64,000 nt of DNA from Polytrichum commune (GCA_950295325.1 OX485808.1:42924527-42988526); one strand, 5' to 3'. Shown: positions 25,078 through 37,098, numbered from the stretch's first letter. Made by a program: numbers and translations. The notes: generated by a model from the sequence alone, not told the origin.

Positions 25078-25250
25078 TTTCCTTGTAACCCACACGAGAT
25101 AGAGTTTTGTAAACCTACACTTCATCATAACCTCTTATTTCCTTAACCCACGTAGGAGGTAGTTTCATAACCGGTACTCCATCGTAATCTATTTTTCCTT
25201 GTAACCCGCATGGAGTGTAGTTTTGTAACATGCAATCTATTATTATCACT
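25078..25250. repeat. tandem repeat, about 60-base period, GTAACCC core
   Basis: Units start near 25078, 25139 and 25196, each with TTTCCTT(GT)AACCCRC, then GTAG/TAGAGTTTTGTAA, then CATCRTAA. Three degenerate units. The GTAAC motif stays frequent as far as about 28080. Confidence 0.7.
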
Positions 25251-25459
25251 TTTCCATATAGCCTTACATCAAACATATTGGTAACATGGTTACATAATTA
25301 CACATAATTATAAAAATATAGTTCCACGTTATGGGCATACTTGTGGTTACAAAGTCATGGATGGCACACAATGTATTCAAATGGGATTGTTGTGTGTGTT
25401 TTTGTTGTTACATGCACAAGGCTTCTATGGATTACACCATTTACAATCACAAGTGCATT

Positions 25460-26390
25460 TTTGGTCTAGACGGTAGCTACATGGGTTGAGGATGTTTTGT
25501 GGGAAGATTTATTCTTGCTACTCTCATTGATAGTGGTTTTCTCCTTGGAAGGTAGTTTGACGTGTCATTGCCATGGCCGTGGCATTGCCATCACCGTTAG
25601 AAAATAATTCCTCCACGACAATGTCCCTTCCGCCCTTGGCAATGGTTTAGTAAGCACCTTAATCATTTGCTTCGCCTTGGCCTTGCCCTTCTCAATTCCT
25701 TTGATGTCACCCTCTTCGTCACCAACATCACTATTGACAACTCCCTTCCTCCGTTTACATTTTTTTATGGCAGTGGTCTTTGTTTCAAGTTCCTAGTGAC
25801 AATTCCTTGACACTTTGTAACATGAACACATGCATGGTTACAACATTATTGGGCTTGGAGTATTTTTTGAGATCTTGGTTATTGTCAACATGCCTCTGGT
25901 TACAAGTTGGCAAAGGCACACCACTCTCAACATATTTTGTTGTTACCAAAGATAAAGCAATGGTTTTCAAGTTTTAGTAGAGTATCAATCCCTCTCCCTT
26001 CACTTTGTAACCATGAACCAAAGGACCCATAGAACATCCTCTCCAACAATGATCCACAAGCATGAGCTTGTTGGGGAATTCTTTCCCACAATATATGCAC
26101 AATGCATCTAAGTGGTTCTTCACCAAATCAATGGCGCACTGGACTTTGACGTTCACTATCTCCTAAAGAAGTTGGTTGTAAACAAGTAGCGTAATCCATT
26201 TCTCGAAATACATGTCATTGCCCATGTTCACACAATACCTCACCAATCCTGCCTAGGCGAGGGCAGTTAACAACTTCTTAAGGTCGTTAGTTACAACTGT
26301 GGTAGAGGTTATAACCCTTGAAACCCTAGAGGATTTTGTAGCCAAGCATGTGGAAACTTTAAAGCTTTTTATAAGGACTATAACCACTCA
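25460..26390 (-). pseudogene. decayed coding relic with zinc-finger-like segment
   Basis: Read on the minus strand from about 26390 downwards, a single frame runs with only two TAG interruptions through segments such as NDLKKLLTALA, MGNDMYFEKWITLLVYNQLL and DALCIYCGKEFPNKLMLVDH (about 26090-26040, a CxxC..H pattern like a C2H2 finger). It continues to KGEGLILY, where it stops. Another open frame (25785-25970) follows. After a frame change comes a Lys/Glu-rich stretch (VVNSDVGDEEGDIKGIEKGK, about 25700) that ends at a TGA and then continues Ser/Lys-rich in frame to about 25460. The protein-like composition and sparse stops suggest a dead gene or transposon ORF. I do not recognise the family. 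Confidence 0.45.
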
Positions 26391-28132
26391 AGGCGAAACC
26401 CCTAATTTCTTTCATAAAGTTTGTACCCATTGCACGACATCCACCAATAGTTGGAATATTGCATCGTTTCAAACATGATCAACCTAGCAAGACGTTATCG
26501 AGAGGATTGGGGTTTTTTTCTAGAAGAGTTTGGATCTTATGCCAATTACATGAAGAAAGAAATCGAAATGTAAAACCAACAATTTCTCCTTGTTGTTATG
26601 AATTTCTTAGTTGAACACAAGTCTATGAGGAACTTTGGAGTATTTTTAGGGAAAAAAATTTGCAACAATAAGGAAAATATTTTCCTAAAGAAAAAAATCC
26701 AATGAATAGTACATAAAATGGTGAAAATTTGGTTCATTATCGACAACATGTATGGAAGCAACAAACATGATTTATTAGACAATTATTGATGTATGTAAAT
26801 GCAATAGGAACATGCATACTCTTTGGAAGTGAAATGTGAGGTTGGGTGTTGAAATTAGAAAACCTCAATCGTAACATGAATTCCAAAAGAAGATGCCTAA
26901 ACCACAAATTCCAAAAAAATAACATAAATCAACATGAACAAAAATGGGAGGTTGCTAGTGGCAACATAAATTCAAAGGCAAACTTCCTAAATAGGATCCA
27001 AGACTTTGTTTGTACAAAGACAAAGTTGAAATCGTTTTGAAAACTAATTCTCAAGATTTGCCATTGACATAATTCCTCGGTTCCAAATCATAACTAATAG
27101 CAACACAAATGGGAGGCATAGAAAACAACCTAAATCGCCACCTCATGTCCACAACAACAATAACAAAATCTAAAGTGAACGCCCATGAAGGCACTCGATA
27201 TCGCTAAGAAGGTTGGAAACTCACAAGTAGGAGCTATGTACAATCAATTCGCATCTGCCGCCGTACTCCAACATGGACAAATGGGTTGCGCACTCCATCA
27301 CCTTGTCATTTGCAAGAGTCGTCGTCCTATGCTCTCCTAAAAAAATGTATTCTCCTTTTCAAGTATAGCACTTCTTCAAATATTTTATTGGAAGTGATGT
27401 TTGAAAAGATTGGAAAAGACATGTTGTCCTTCAGAATCATAGGGTACCTAATCCACAAAAAGATGCAATCTCTCAAATCCATCACAATGATGTTGCAATG
27501 CTTTGCCACCTTGAAGCTCCAAACCCTAAAAACAAATTGAATTTGCTACTTCCCACACAAATGTAACCTTCACCATGGTCCCATCTTAGAAACAATGTGC
27601 ATGGCATTGCATTGCATGAACACTTTGCATACATCATGGATTTATTGTGGGGGTTACGCAAATAAGCTCGAACATTCTATACACTCGTAACCATGCAACG
27701 AATCAAACCTTGCATTGTCCAACCATGCAATGACCGTGATTATTGAAGGAGCATGATCCAAGAAGGGGTAATAGTGGAAGAAGCATCACTTAGGGGAGCA
27801 TAATTGTGGAAGGTTTGTAAGCATAACAATGTCAAGAGCGTAATTGAAACATGGACGGATCGTGATTGTGGAAGAGGCGTAACATAAACCATCGAATGAC
27901 CATAACCATGGGGGTGTTACCTTGGACAACGGAACCATGCAATGTTTGTAATCAACATGTTACATGTAACCGCGTGCGACCACGTAACCAAGTGTAATTG
28001 TGGACCTTCTGTAACCTGGTGCTACAAGACTTGGTATCTTGTAACCCTACTAGCCGTTGTAATCATACGTGACGGGTTTTGCGTAGGCTCACATCACTGC
28101 TAAAGATTACAATGGTTGTTCACAGTTTGGGA
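26391..28132. other. gene-free stretch
   Basis: No gene supported. Recurrent GTAACC and CCATGCAA motifs at 27660-28060 suggest degenerate repeat material related to 25078-25250. Confidence 0.45.
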
Positions 28133-28143
28133 CCCCCCCCCCC
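28133..28143. repeat. C11 homopolymer run
   Basis: Followed by AAACAAAAACAACGAGTGGGGT and an A/G-rich tract ending ACATGGGAAAAAAGG, echoing the context of the C20 run at 15538. Confidence 0.9.
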
Positions 28144-28365
28144 AAACAAAAACAACGAGTGGGGTCATCGCTCGAGGGGGGATAAGAAAAAGAAAAAAGA
28201 AAAAAGAAAAACATGGGAAAAAAGGCGAGGAAGAAGCCACATAAAGAAAAGATTGTTACCACATATGAGGAAGGCCCATTTCTAGAGGAGCCAACACACG
28301 CCCTACAATCAAGTATCATGACCCATATAAAGTGAGGGCAACGATATAGGGTATTGACCAAGTTG

Positions 28366-28439
28366 TATGTAGGACGGATGAGAGGTATGCTAGAACAAAA
28401 TAATTCCCTCTCCTTCATACAACATAAAATACTTGAAAT
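28366..28439. repeat. dispersed repeat built on GTTGGATGNATGAGAGGTAC
   Basis: The motif GGATGAGAGGTATG..ATAATTCCCTCTC..CATACAACATAAAA is itself an imperfect inverted repeat. Related copies are near 7247, 15853, 16828, 28758, 32480 (reverse), 32658 and 44528 (reverse). Flanks such as CTTGAAATAGTATGCA recur at 44582. Family and ends are unresolved. Confidence 0.6.
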
Positions 28440-28930
28440 AGTATGCATCCCAAAAATTACTTTCTAAAGTTAATCTGACACCGAAATCAACTTTAAAGAC
28501 CCAAGATTAATCTATTGGAGGTCCATAACACTATTCAACAATCACTACGGGTTGGGTGGGACCGAGAATAAGTTAGATACTAGTCGGAACGATACTTGCT
28601 TATTGTCTCTTACCAACATAGTCAACCTGATAAACTTGGATGGAGCATTGTCATTGATATTCTTAGAATAAAACGGGTGATAGAAGCTAACTAATGATAT
28701 GCCACTCAAGATCAATCGGTAACAAACATGTGGAGGAATTAACCAAGCTTTTTTTTTATGTTATATGAATGAAAGGTACAGTCGTAGACCATAACTCCCC
28801 CCCCCCCCCCCTCCCTTCTCTCTCTCTCTCCCTATGCTACTTGCACATGTACAATGACCTAGTTTCACCGACCATATGTCAAAGCTCTTTGATCACAATG
28901 ATAACTTATATACCTTGTTAAGAAGTCCCC
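28440..28930. other. gene-free stretch
   Basis: Holds the C15 run, a (TC)n tract at 28815-28830, and one degenerate dispersed-repeat copy. Confidence 0.5.
28797..28811. repeat. C15 homopolymer run
   Basis: Fifteen C followed by pyrimidine-rich sequence. Confidence 0.9.
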
Positions 28931-29149
28931 TTGCTCCCGGAGATTTCAATCATTCGGGGACATAGGAATCTGCATCACACCAACATGGTGGGCCAAAGGA
29001 ATAAATTGAATTTGGCAACCAGTCATTGGATAATCATAGTCCCTTTAAAGCTTGGGCGGCCCACACAAGGAATAAATCGGAGGTTGCAAATTCCATGTGC
29101 GTTCACTTCAATTCGAGCTTGGCAAGAATGAAGGGTTGACTTGTATGTG

Positions 29150-29520
29150 GTTTAACCTAAGTCCTATGATTTGTATCATATAACGTAGACAACCCTTGTT
29201 TGTTTCCTTTTCCTTATTAGGACACTTACGATTGAGTGGTATGTGGGTTGGTGTGGTTTCAAGAACACATACCAAAATGACATGTGTTTTTAAAAGAGAT
29301 TGGATTACGTGTTCGAATTATGACCACAATTCTAGGTTTAGTAGTCAGGTTAATTGAGGGGACCTATGTGATCGTATAATGAGATGAGTAATCTTCACTT
29401 TGATAATGGATTCAATGCTCACATGCTCTCCAAAAAGCACGAGGGGAAGGGCTATGGGCAAGTATTGGATTTAGTAAAGATCTTCCGCTAATTTTGTGTT
29501 TCATATCCTACGAGAAGTGA
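29150..29520. repeat. distant copy of the 35-kb segmental repeat
   Basis: Ordered matches to 35150-35470 include TTAGGACACTTACGATTGAGTGG, GTGGTTTCA, ATGACATGTGTTTTTAA, GGACCTATGTGATC, ATCTTCACTTTGATAATGGA and GTGTTTCATATCCTACGAG. Divergence is high. Confidence 0.6.
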
Positions 29521-32500
29521 GCAAAGAGCTGAAAATGTCCAAATTGAGCGCACTTACATTAATTTGACCTTAATTGTCTCTATGTGATATAGTTTTAACA
29601 TGGGTTCTTGAGGACAACTCAATGATCCCATCCCAAGTTCACATATGAGCCTGTGGCTATGATCAAGGTGAAGCGCCCTTCATCACTCTAACCCTAGAGG
29701 TTGGCATTGTCTCTCTCCCTAGAGGTTAACCCTATATGCCTACAAAGGACAATTTGTCTATTGCATGAATGTCCCTCGCATCTTGCTCAAATTTTGGAAG
29801 CATGTCTAGCCATTTTTCTCTTTCCTAGACGTAGATATTGAAATTGTATGTCACCTTCATAAGTTTGATCATGGGATTGTATGCATGTTTACATTACAAG
29901 CATACGAGTCCTTGACAATTGTCATGCATCACTAGAAACTTGTCCTTCGTCACTTAAAATGTTGCAATTTGAAATTGGATTGACAATCAGACCTCTTCTA
30001 ATTTAACCTCCCCTACCCCGGTTGTTATTGAAAGTGAATGTTTGATGAATAGGTTATCCCAATCGTATTCACTTTTAAGTAATCAACAATTTTTGATGAC
30101 GTAGTCCAATCTTTTTCAAACACGTATATTTATGACGTCCAATTTTTTAATCCTCACATGGCCACACCCCAATCAAATATAGATGCTTGATTAAGAAAAA
30201 CAACCATAACGAGTAGGAGGCAAGCGTATGAGAAATACCCTCCAAAGTCAAACTATTTCCCCCCCCCCCCCCCCCCCAAAGTACACTACTACACTATACA
30301 CAATCGTTGGTTTCTAAATCCAAATCTACTTCATGTAATGTAGACAATGATGATTCCGCTACAACATTATGGATCTAAATTGTATTGCAAATGTTCCAAG
30401 TTCCAACCATGAATGTAAAAAATATATAACTAAGGACACAACACATACCATTCTTGAGCACTTCGACCATACTAGGCAAAGAAGGTCAATGAGGCCAATC
30501 GGTGCATTGCCATGGCGGATCAAGCTTCAATGAATGCCAAAAAGACCGTGTTCTCGAACTTCGAAGCAGCATGTTTTCCTCATGCCATCACAAAGGGTGT
30601 CATAGACATGTGATGAGAGTGGAGTTACACTAAGGTCCGGATCCAAGGTACTTCGTCGTGGACCTTCTTTTTGGACCCAAGCTTGCGGTTTGGTTCTCCA
30701 ATTGGGTGAAGATTTTTTTGAGTACGGACCGACAAAATTCAGTTGGTTGTAAACTAATGTCATATTTACACCACCTCATTTATTTCATACATTGGACTTC
30801 GATTCAATGTAAACTCTTTGGGTTCAATTTTGTTTGTTCCTTTCAACCAATAAGATTGTTCGAGTGCATAGTTTCTTTGGTCTTAGACCCTAATGTAAAC
30901 CCGGCCCTAGTTTTCAAAGGTTAATATATGATGAGTTGTTCAAAAAACTTGAGTATGTAGAACGTAGAAAATATGTCCTCCCTTGTAAGAGGGCACTAAC
31001 CCTTGAGCTAAGAAGGAGGTTTTTGTTGGGCATCCACCTCTCCCCGACAATACCAACAACACGTTCGCGTTACAATCTTTTCATATGGAACATGTGGACG
31101 GTTGTAAGTTGTAGTGAACAATGCCAACTCTACACGGATACCATCCACACGGTATGATCCATCATTTGAGATAAACATTTTCATTTATAAGTTGTTGAAT
31201 TGGGTTGAACTGTTTAAGATGCTTTTGGACAAATTTCACTTTAGTTGTTAGGGATCAACTCCATTCCACAAGAGGCTCTTCATTCACAATTACTTCATTA
31301 TGAGCCGACGTTTATATCTATCTATCTTCATATGAATTAGCAACCTACTTCGTATTAAAACCTACATGTAAGTAGTTAGCCAGTCATAACATCTACATGA
31401 TGGTGTCTTTTCAAAAGAGATGTTATGCTTAAAATAACCTTGTTATAATATGCACTTGCTTGTCGAGAAGTTCACATAACATAACATGAGTGTTCCCCAT
31501 AAATAAGGAATCAACTAACCAAAAAAGAATTGTGCTCATGTGATGCATGGTCCCACAAACCGCAACCAAGGATTTGTATAATGTTATGATATCCATGTTC
31601 CGTTGCAATTCATATTGCCATGACCATGGTGAATAGAAACGGCCCAATTCCATAATAACCTATCTGCAAGAGGAACTTTGGTTTCACACAATTTATGAAG
31701 TGTGAAACAAGAACTCTCAATATCATCACTCATAGTGAAAAGGACCTTATGACATGTACCTCGAACATGAAGATAATATCACATTTGGAAGTGATATGAC
31801 ATGTCCCTCTTGAAAAAGATTGCCACTTATTCATGTCAACAATGAAGTTGGAAGATAAGAGGGCCTTTGAACACCTCCCGTTATGTAAAGGACAATATTC
31901 AAGACATTGATCCCCATCCGTATTAACAATGTACGATATCCTTTGTTTGATTGATACGAAGGATCAAAGTTCCCTACACCATAAGACACGCTAATGCCAT
32001 CTTCCTATTCCATACCACCATAATACACAATCATACAAGTTCCCCCAATCTTAACCTTGATCTTGCACAATTTCCAAGTGTCTATGCAATGTAATTCACA
32101 ACAAAAGTCCACAATAATTAAGTTACATATAGAATTGTTTTAATTATGCTACACATATGTCATGAACAAATTATAATATGGGCAAAGGAAATAGTTTTTA
32201 TCTATCGTCTTTTGAAGCATCATGATTGATGGATTATAGCAGTTGGGTGTGCTAAACATCCAATGTTGGGAACGTCACTTATCATAGTTAACTTTGGAGT
32301 TCGAATTGGATTAATTGAAGAAGGCACTAGGTTTAAGCCACCTTGCTGTCTAACAAAAAAAATTGGTCCAAACCTCATAGACCCACATACATCCAAGGCG
32401 AACATCCCATACCTACAATAACCAACACCCTCACCTCGTATTAAAGCTACCACACTACAACGCATGGACAAGGAGTTGTCAAATGCAAATGTACATCTCA

Positions 32501-32950
32501 TCCATCCAACATAAACACTTGACCTCATATGGGTTTGTGGCTGATTCATCTTAATTGGCTCCAACGAAATTAATCTGGGGTCATTGAACCCTACGTTCAG
32601 TGTAAAATCATCTACAAAAATCAACCTCCGGACTAAATATTGTTTCAAGGCTTTTAAAGTTAGATGAACGAGAGGTACAATCGCATGCGATAGTTCCCTC
32701 TCACCGTACCATGGTAAGTTTGCACACTTCCACTTGTCGAATCTTCATCTATATTTGAGTCACATCAATCAACAAAACTTTGATGCATGGCATGTTCACT
32801 TTAAAATTTGGTGTCAAAGTTGCCAAGGTCCTTCCAAACATTCCCCACATGTTGCAAACCGACGATCGATTGGTGAATTAATAACAATGGGTATGCTCTC
32901 ACCCAAAAACACATCCACATTATCATTCAAGGACAAAGTCAAGGGTTGAA
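29521..32950. other. gene-free stretch
   Basis: No gene supported; a 142-codon minus-strand frame at 32220-32648 is rejected elsewhere. Two dispersed GGATGAGAGGTAC copies (about 32480 and 32658) and a C19 run lie here. Confidence 0.5.
30259..30277. repeat. C19 homopolymer run
   Basis: Nineteen C followed by AAAGTACACTACTACACTATACAC. Confidence 0.9.
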
Positions 32951-33463
32951 GATGCTACACTAAATATTATATTTAGTGTCATAAGGTATTTTATGTCACC
33001 GTGGTAACTTTTCTAGTGACACTTCTTATGCATAAGTTTTACAAGTATTGCCATTCTAACTTACTTTTGGCTCATCCAAATGTCAATTATTGAAACAAAG
33101 TTTGGTTTATTTTGCATCCTAACATTTTTGTAATGAAATATTGTCACAAATGATTGAAATTTGGACGAAAAATCACTTAGTAAAAAACAATAATTACAAC
33201 ATTATGTTAGGTCTACAATCAATAATGTAGTACCTTTACCGCTTCAGCACTAATATCACTAATTTTATGAAAACCAAGTTTTTGGGAAATTCCATTTTTT
33301 AAATCTCTAAAATTAATATGGATCCGATAATGCCGGATCTAAAACTAGAGCATATAATAACTAATCGCCTATAAATAGATGGCATGGTGAAGGTACTATG
33401 GTATTGAGCACAAAAAGTGAATTGGTGACACCAAGTGCAATATTTAGTGTAGTGATCTAAGAG
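32951..33463. mobile_element. possible MITE with TACACTAAATATT ends
   Basis: The left GATGCTACACTAAATATT and the right, as reverse complement GATCACTACACTAAATATT, form a short inverted repeat about 510 bases apart. A perfect 23-base palindrome (32957-32979) sits on the left end. The right end terminates TAGTG, reminiscent of CACTA elements, but no matching target duplication is seen. Similar ACACTAAATAT repeats occur inside the 1356-2752 element. Confidence 0.4.
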
Positions 33464-34894
33464 CTTTGCTCTATGGGAGAGCCAATAAAATTGTAACATG
33501 ATTCCGTTTTGTAATGTAGTATGGAAGGTGAACCAAACTTTCATAATCAAGCTTTTGCAAACTTATCCACCAAAAGGGGAGATTCATAGGCAATTAAGGT
33601 AGATGAGGCGAATTCGGTAAACGAGTATTACATATTGATTTAGCTGCCATCTTGATGATATGTGGGTTAGTCACCTATGTAGAAATCAACTACACCCACC
33701 ATCCTATGTGATCATCAATGCTTACCCATTGAGCCCTAACACACTTGATTCTTGTGAGCAAATCAGGAGGCGGCATGTGGTTTGTGAGATGCCAACCAAC
33801 TTGTATTGTGGGTATTTCTATAACAAGAAGTCAATTCAACAACATTTTATCTTACACGTGCCCACTTTAGAGACATGACATAATCAATATTGGCTTTGAA
33901 CTTGGTTTTTATTGGCAAATGACACATGTAGAATCTACTAGTGATGTTGTCCACTTACACAACATTGAATGATGGAAGAGTTCCCACCATGTAACACCAG
34001 ATTGGAAAGAAAAGAATCATTGTTTCTAGAGCCTAGATCAACACCTTCCTCAACTTTGATTTCAACGATTTCAAATCCTATGGTCCTCATTTGTAATTGC
34101 TAACATTGGAGGTGTCCACATTAACCTCACATGCCTCACTAAGGTTAGTGAACCTTATGTGGTCTCCTCTTAATCGAGTTGCATTGGAGTAGTATATGAC
34201 AAGACTTGTAGGCAAAAAATGTACATTGAAAGAACATATGTTATGATGAGATAAGACCGTGTGCTTAAAATAAATCAACTAGTCTAATTCAATAGTCGAC
34301 ACAACTCTGAGGGTCTATGTTATTGTATAAGGAGAAATATTATGTTCACTTTGAGCACTTTTAACTTTTACCTATAACTCCGAACTTAAAAACTTGAAGT
34401 GACAATCTTCATGATTTGTCGATCACTAATGGGTGGGGACGAATCTCGATATAATCCAACGACCAATCACATGTGGAGTAGGAAGTGCCCACAATAGACA
34501 CAACCCAACACACTTAACGAGCTCGTTACGTAATAAAACTTGCAACATGATTTCGTTATGTAATGGGCCATGGGTGATGGGTCAAACTTTGTAAGCATGT
34601 ATGTGAGAGATTCTCTCACACAAGAGGAATTTATGTTTGATTTATTCCTAGATCCACACTTGACTACATACCACTCAAATACATGTGTCCATATCATTGC
34701 TATGTATGTTGGATCTAGGCAAGTCTACTTTAGGCAAATTGTTGGAAACTCAATTTCACAATGGAATAGTCTATCCAAAGTTTATGAGGTAGATATGCTT
34801 AATTCGATTACTGCTCTTGGTGCAACTTCGTGCTCAAAACATGATAACTATTACAGGGCTCAATAGTCCACATAATTGTGTGAGTGTGTGTGTT
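33464..34894. other. gene-free stretch
   Basis: Overlapping short frames on both strands near 34467-34866 show no motif and are not called. Confidence 0.5.
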
Positions 34895-34905
34895 GGGGGG
34901 GGGGG
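34895..34905. repeat. G11 homopolymer run
   Basis: Preceded by (TG)n, as at 18638. Confidence 0.9.
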
Positions 34906-34914
34906 TACGAGAGT

Positions 34915-35735
34915 CGTTGTTTGATAATGAACAAGATATTCATACAAGCTCTGAAAACCATGAGGAAAGTGGCTATCATGGCCTTGATTGGGATTCGCTA
35001 CCTATCTTGTACTAATCACATGTTTCATATCTAGGAGAAGTGGGCTAATTGGAAAAAGTGACCATTTAAGACCCATCTACCTTAGGCAAATTTTGCGCAA
35101 ATGTTGTACCGACAAGGGAGAGCATACCCACCATAAATGTGCCCAATTTGGTCATTAGTCTTAATTAGACACCTATCTCTGAGTGGTACGTGGTTTGGTG
35201 TGACTCCAAATCAAATGCCAAAAAGACATGTGCTCAAAACATATTAGACTACATGCTCAAAACACGACAACTCATTCTAAACTCAATAGTCAACGTAATT
35301 AGAGGAACCTATGTGATCACATTACGAGCATGGAAATCTTCACTTTGATAATGAACAAGATATTCACACGAGCTCCAAAAACTACGAAGAAAGTGGCTAC
35401 CATGGCCTCGATTTGGATCCGCTAAGTATCTTGTACTAATCATGTGTTTCATATCCTCCTAGATGTAGGCTAGTCGGAGAATGTAACCATTCCAAGACCC
35501 ATCTACCGCATTATGCAATTATTATTATTATTATTATTATTATTTTGCGAATGTTGCACCGAAAAGGGAGAGAAGCATCACATACTTCCACATGCCCCAC
35601 ATCATCCAAGAGCAAGCCCAACATCATCCTACATAGCTGCTTAAACTTAGGTGAGTATCCCACTCCCAACACAACACACCTAACTTAAGCCTCCAAAGTA
35701 TCTCTAGGCTAGGCAACCCCCCCCCCCTTTCACTT
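34915..35735. repeat. segmental repeat, two adjacent copies
   Basis: The block TTGATAATGAACAAGATATTCA, AAAGTGGCTAYCATGGCCT, ATCTTGTACTAATCA, GTTTCATATC, GACCCATCTACC, AAGGGAGAG recurs at about 34921 and 35345 (period about 424). The second copy is interrupted by (ATT)9 at 35518-35544. Its end (AACTTAGGTGAG, CCACTCCCAACAC, CACCTAACTTAAGCCTC) recurs at 37015-37085. Confidence 0.8.
35717..35727. repeat. C11 homopolymer run
   Basis: Sits at the end of the segmental repeat. The equivalent place in the next copy (about 37100) is a C/T-rich tract. Confidence 0.9.
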
Positions 35736-35970
35736 TGATAATGGACAGATATTCAATGCCCCCACTTAAGTACACACCCGTTTAAGTACACATCCCGGTT
35801 AAGTGCGCAATTTTTTTTTGACAAAAATCATGGTTCATATTTTATTGTTTGAACATGTCATGCAAAGTCATTTGCGGCAAGTGCATGAATTTTTTATGCT
35901 TGACATTCAATGTTAGTTTGTTAATGTTTCGCTGAAACATCTCAAATGATTGTCATAGTTCATCATACAT

Positions 35971-36258
35971 CTATCGAACTTCCGTTTGAACATTGGAGCA
36001 AAGCAATTGGTCATCGATGTTGAGGACAATGTTGTGCAGAGCTTCAAAGCCTTTTGAAGTCGGTAACACTTTTAGAATCATAAATGTGTCGATAGGGTGG
36101 ATTTCGTCATCGATAGGTGCTTCTTCTTCAATTCGCATCGTTTCTAGAACTTCATCAACGTCCTCCAACATAACAATACAATATTCTTTGTTGTTTACAT
36201 CATCAATATTTAAAAAAAACTGCTCATTTCTTCTGGTTCGATGGAAATCTACAACTTA
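35971..36258 (-). other. unidentified acidic open frame
   Basis: A 95-codon open frame on the minus strand. A possible ATG lies at 36171, giving 66 aa, but the frame is open for a further 29 codons upstream. The composition is protein-like, with LEDVDEVLETMRIEEEAPID followed by a hydrophobic stretch with TSKGFEALHNIV. No family recognised and no splice context established. It may be a transposon ORF fragment. The opposite strand is also open, so chance is possible. Confidence 0.3.
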
Positions 36259-36309
36259 CGCACCTACTAACTAAGTGAGCACCAATGACTTTGGTAAAAA
36301 GTGCGTACT

Positions 36310-36452
36310 TAAGTGGGAGATTACTGCAGCTCATTCCAATCAAGTGTTTCGTACCCTAGAAAAAACCGGGCTAGTTGGAAAAAGTAACCATTTAAATTTA
36401 TGCAAGTTTTTTGTGAATGTTGTCCCAAAAAGGGAGAGAGCATACATACTTA
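36310..36452. repeat. partial third copy of the segmental repeat
   Basis: GTGTTTCGTACCCTAG, GGGCTAGTTGGAAAAAGT and AAAAAGGGAGAGAGCATAC match the 34.9/35.3 kb copies. It is cut by the MITE beginning at 36453. Confidence 0.7.
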
Positions 36453-36845
36453 GGGCCGGTTCAGATGGGGTACCAAGTCCTAAGTCCCAAGTCACTTGAG
36501 GTCAATTGGTGCAATCTCGACCATTGAGAGCATGGGTGTTAGGACTTACCACTTCACACAAGGTCCCAAGTATGATATGGATGCCTACATGGCACCACTT
36601 TTTGGAGGCGAGGTTAGGGACTTTGTTAAGAGTCGGGCTGAGCAAAAAGCTAGACCCAACTCTCATCACAAGATTCCTTTTTTTCCTTCTTGCAATTCAA
36701 TTTTCAAGTTGTGCCAAAAAACAAAAACAAAACCACAAGACCCACGATCTTTTTTGCATAACATACTCAAGATCCGACTTCAATAACTTTCTTGAGGATC
36801 AAAAGTTGGGATGCGCATACTTGCTAAGACCATGTGAATCGGCCC
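36453..36845. mobile_element. GGGCCGGTTCA-terminal MITE
   Basis: The left end GGGCCGGTTCAGATGGGG and the right, as reverse complement GGGCCGATTCACATGGTC, enclose 393 bases. The flanks are TTA (left) and TAA (right), consistent with a one-base-changed TWA duplication. The subterminal CCAAGTCCTAAGTC also forms the right end of the chimeric element at 43024-43448. No coding role. Confidence 0.8.
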
Positions 36846-36849
36846 TAAA

Positions 36850-37098
36850 AGAAGTGGGCTAACTTAGTCGGGACAAACAAAATACAACCAAACCAAACCA
36901 AACCATTCGTGACCCATCAACCTTTATAGGCCAAATTTTCCGCAAACGTCGCACCCAAAAGGGGCGAGGCCGCATACTTAGAAGGCAAGCCCCCACATCC
37001 TCCTACATAGCTACTTCTTAACTTAGGTGAGCATCCCACTACCAACACTACACCACACCTAACTTAAGCCTCTAAAGTAGGTCCTAGGCTACTAGGCA
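36850..37098. repeat. fourth copy of the segmental repeat
   Basis: GACCCATCAACC, GCAAACGTCGCACCCAAAAGG, CATCCTCCTACATAGCT and CACCTAACTTAAGCCTCTAAAGTA match 35555-35715. It ends where the pyrimidine-rich bZIP leader begins. Confidence 0.8.

Noticed and set aside
32220-32648. 142-codon minus-strand open frame
   Set aside because: It spans a copy of the dispersed GGATGAGAGGTAC repeat, has no recognisable motif, and other copies of that repeat are not open in the same frame.
32951-33463. Firm CACTA transposon call
   Set aside because: Although the right end reads TAGTG, the left lacks a clean CACTA start and no 3-base duplication matches, so only a low-confidence MITE is listed.
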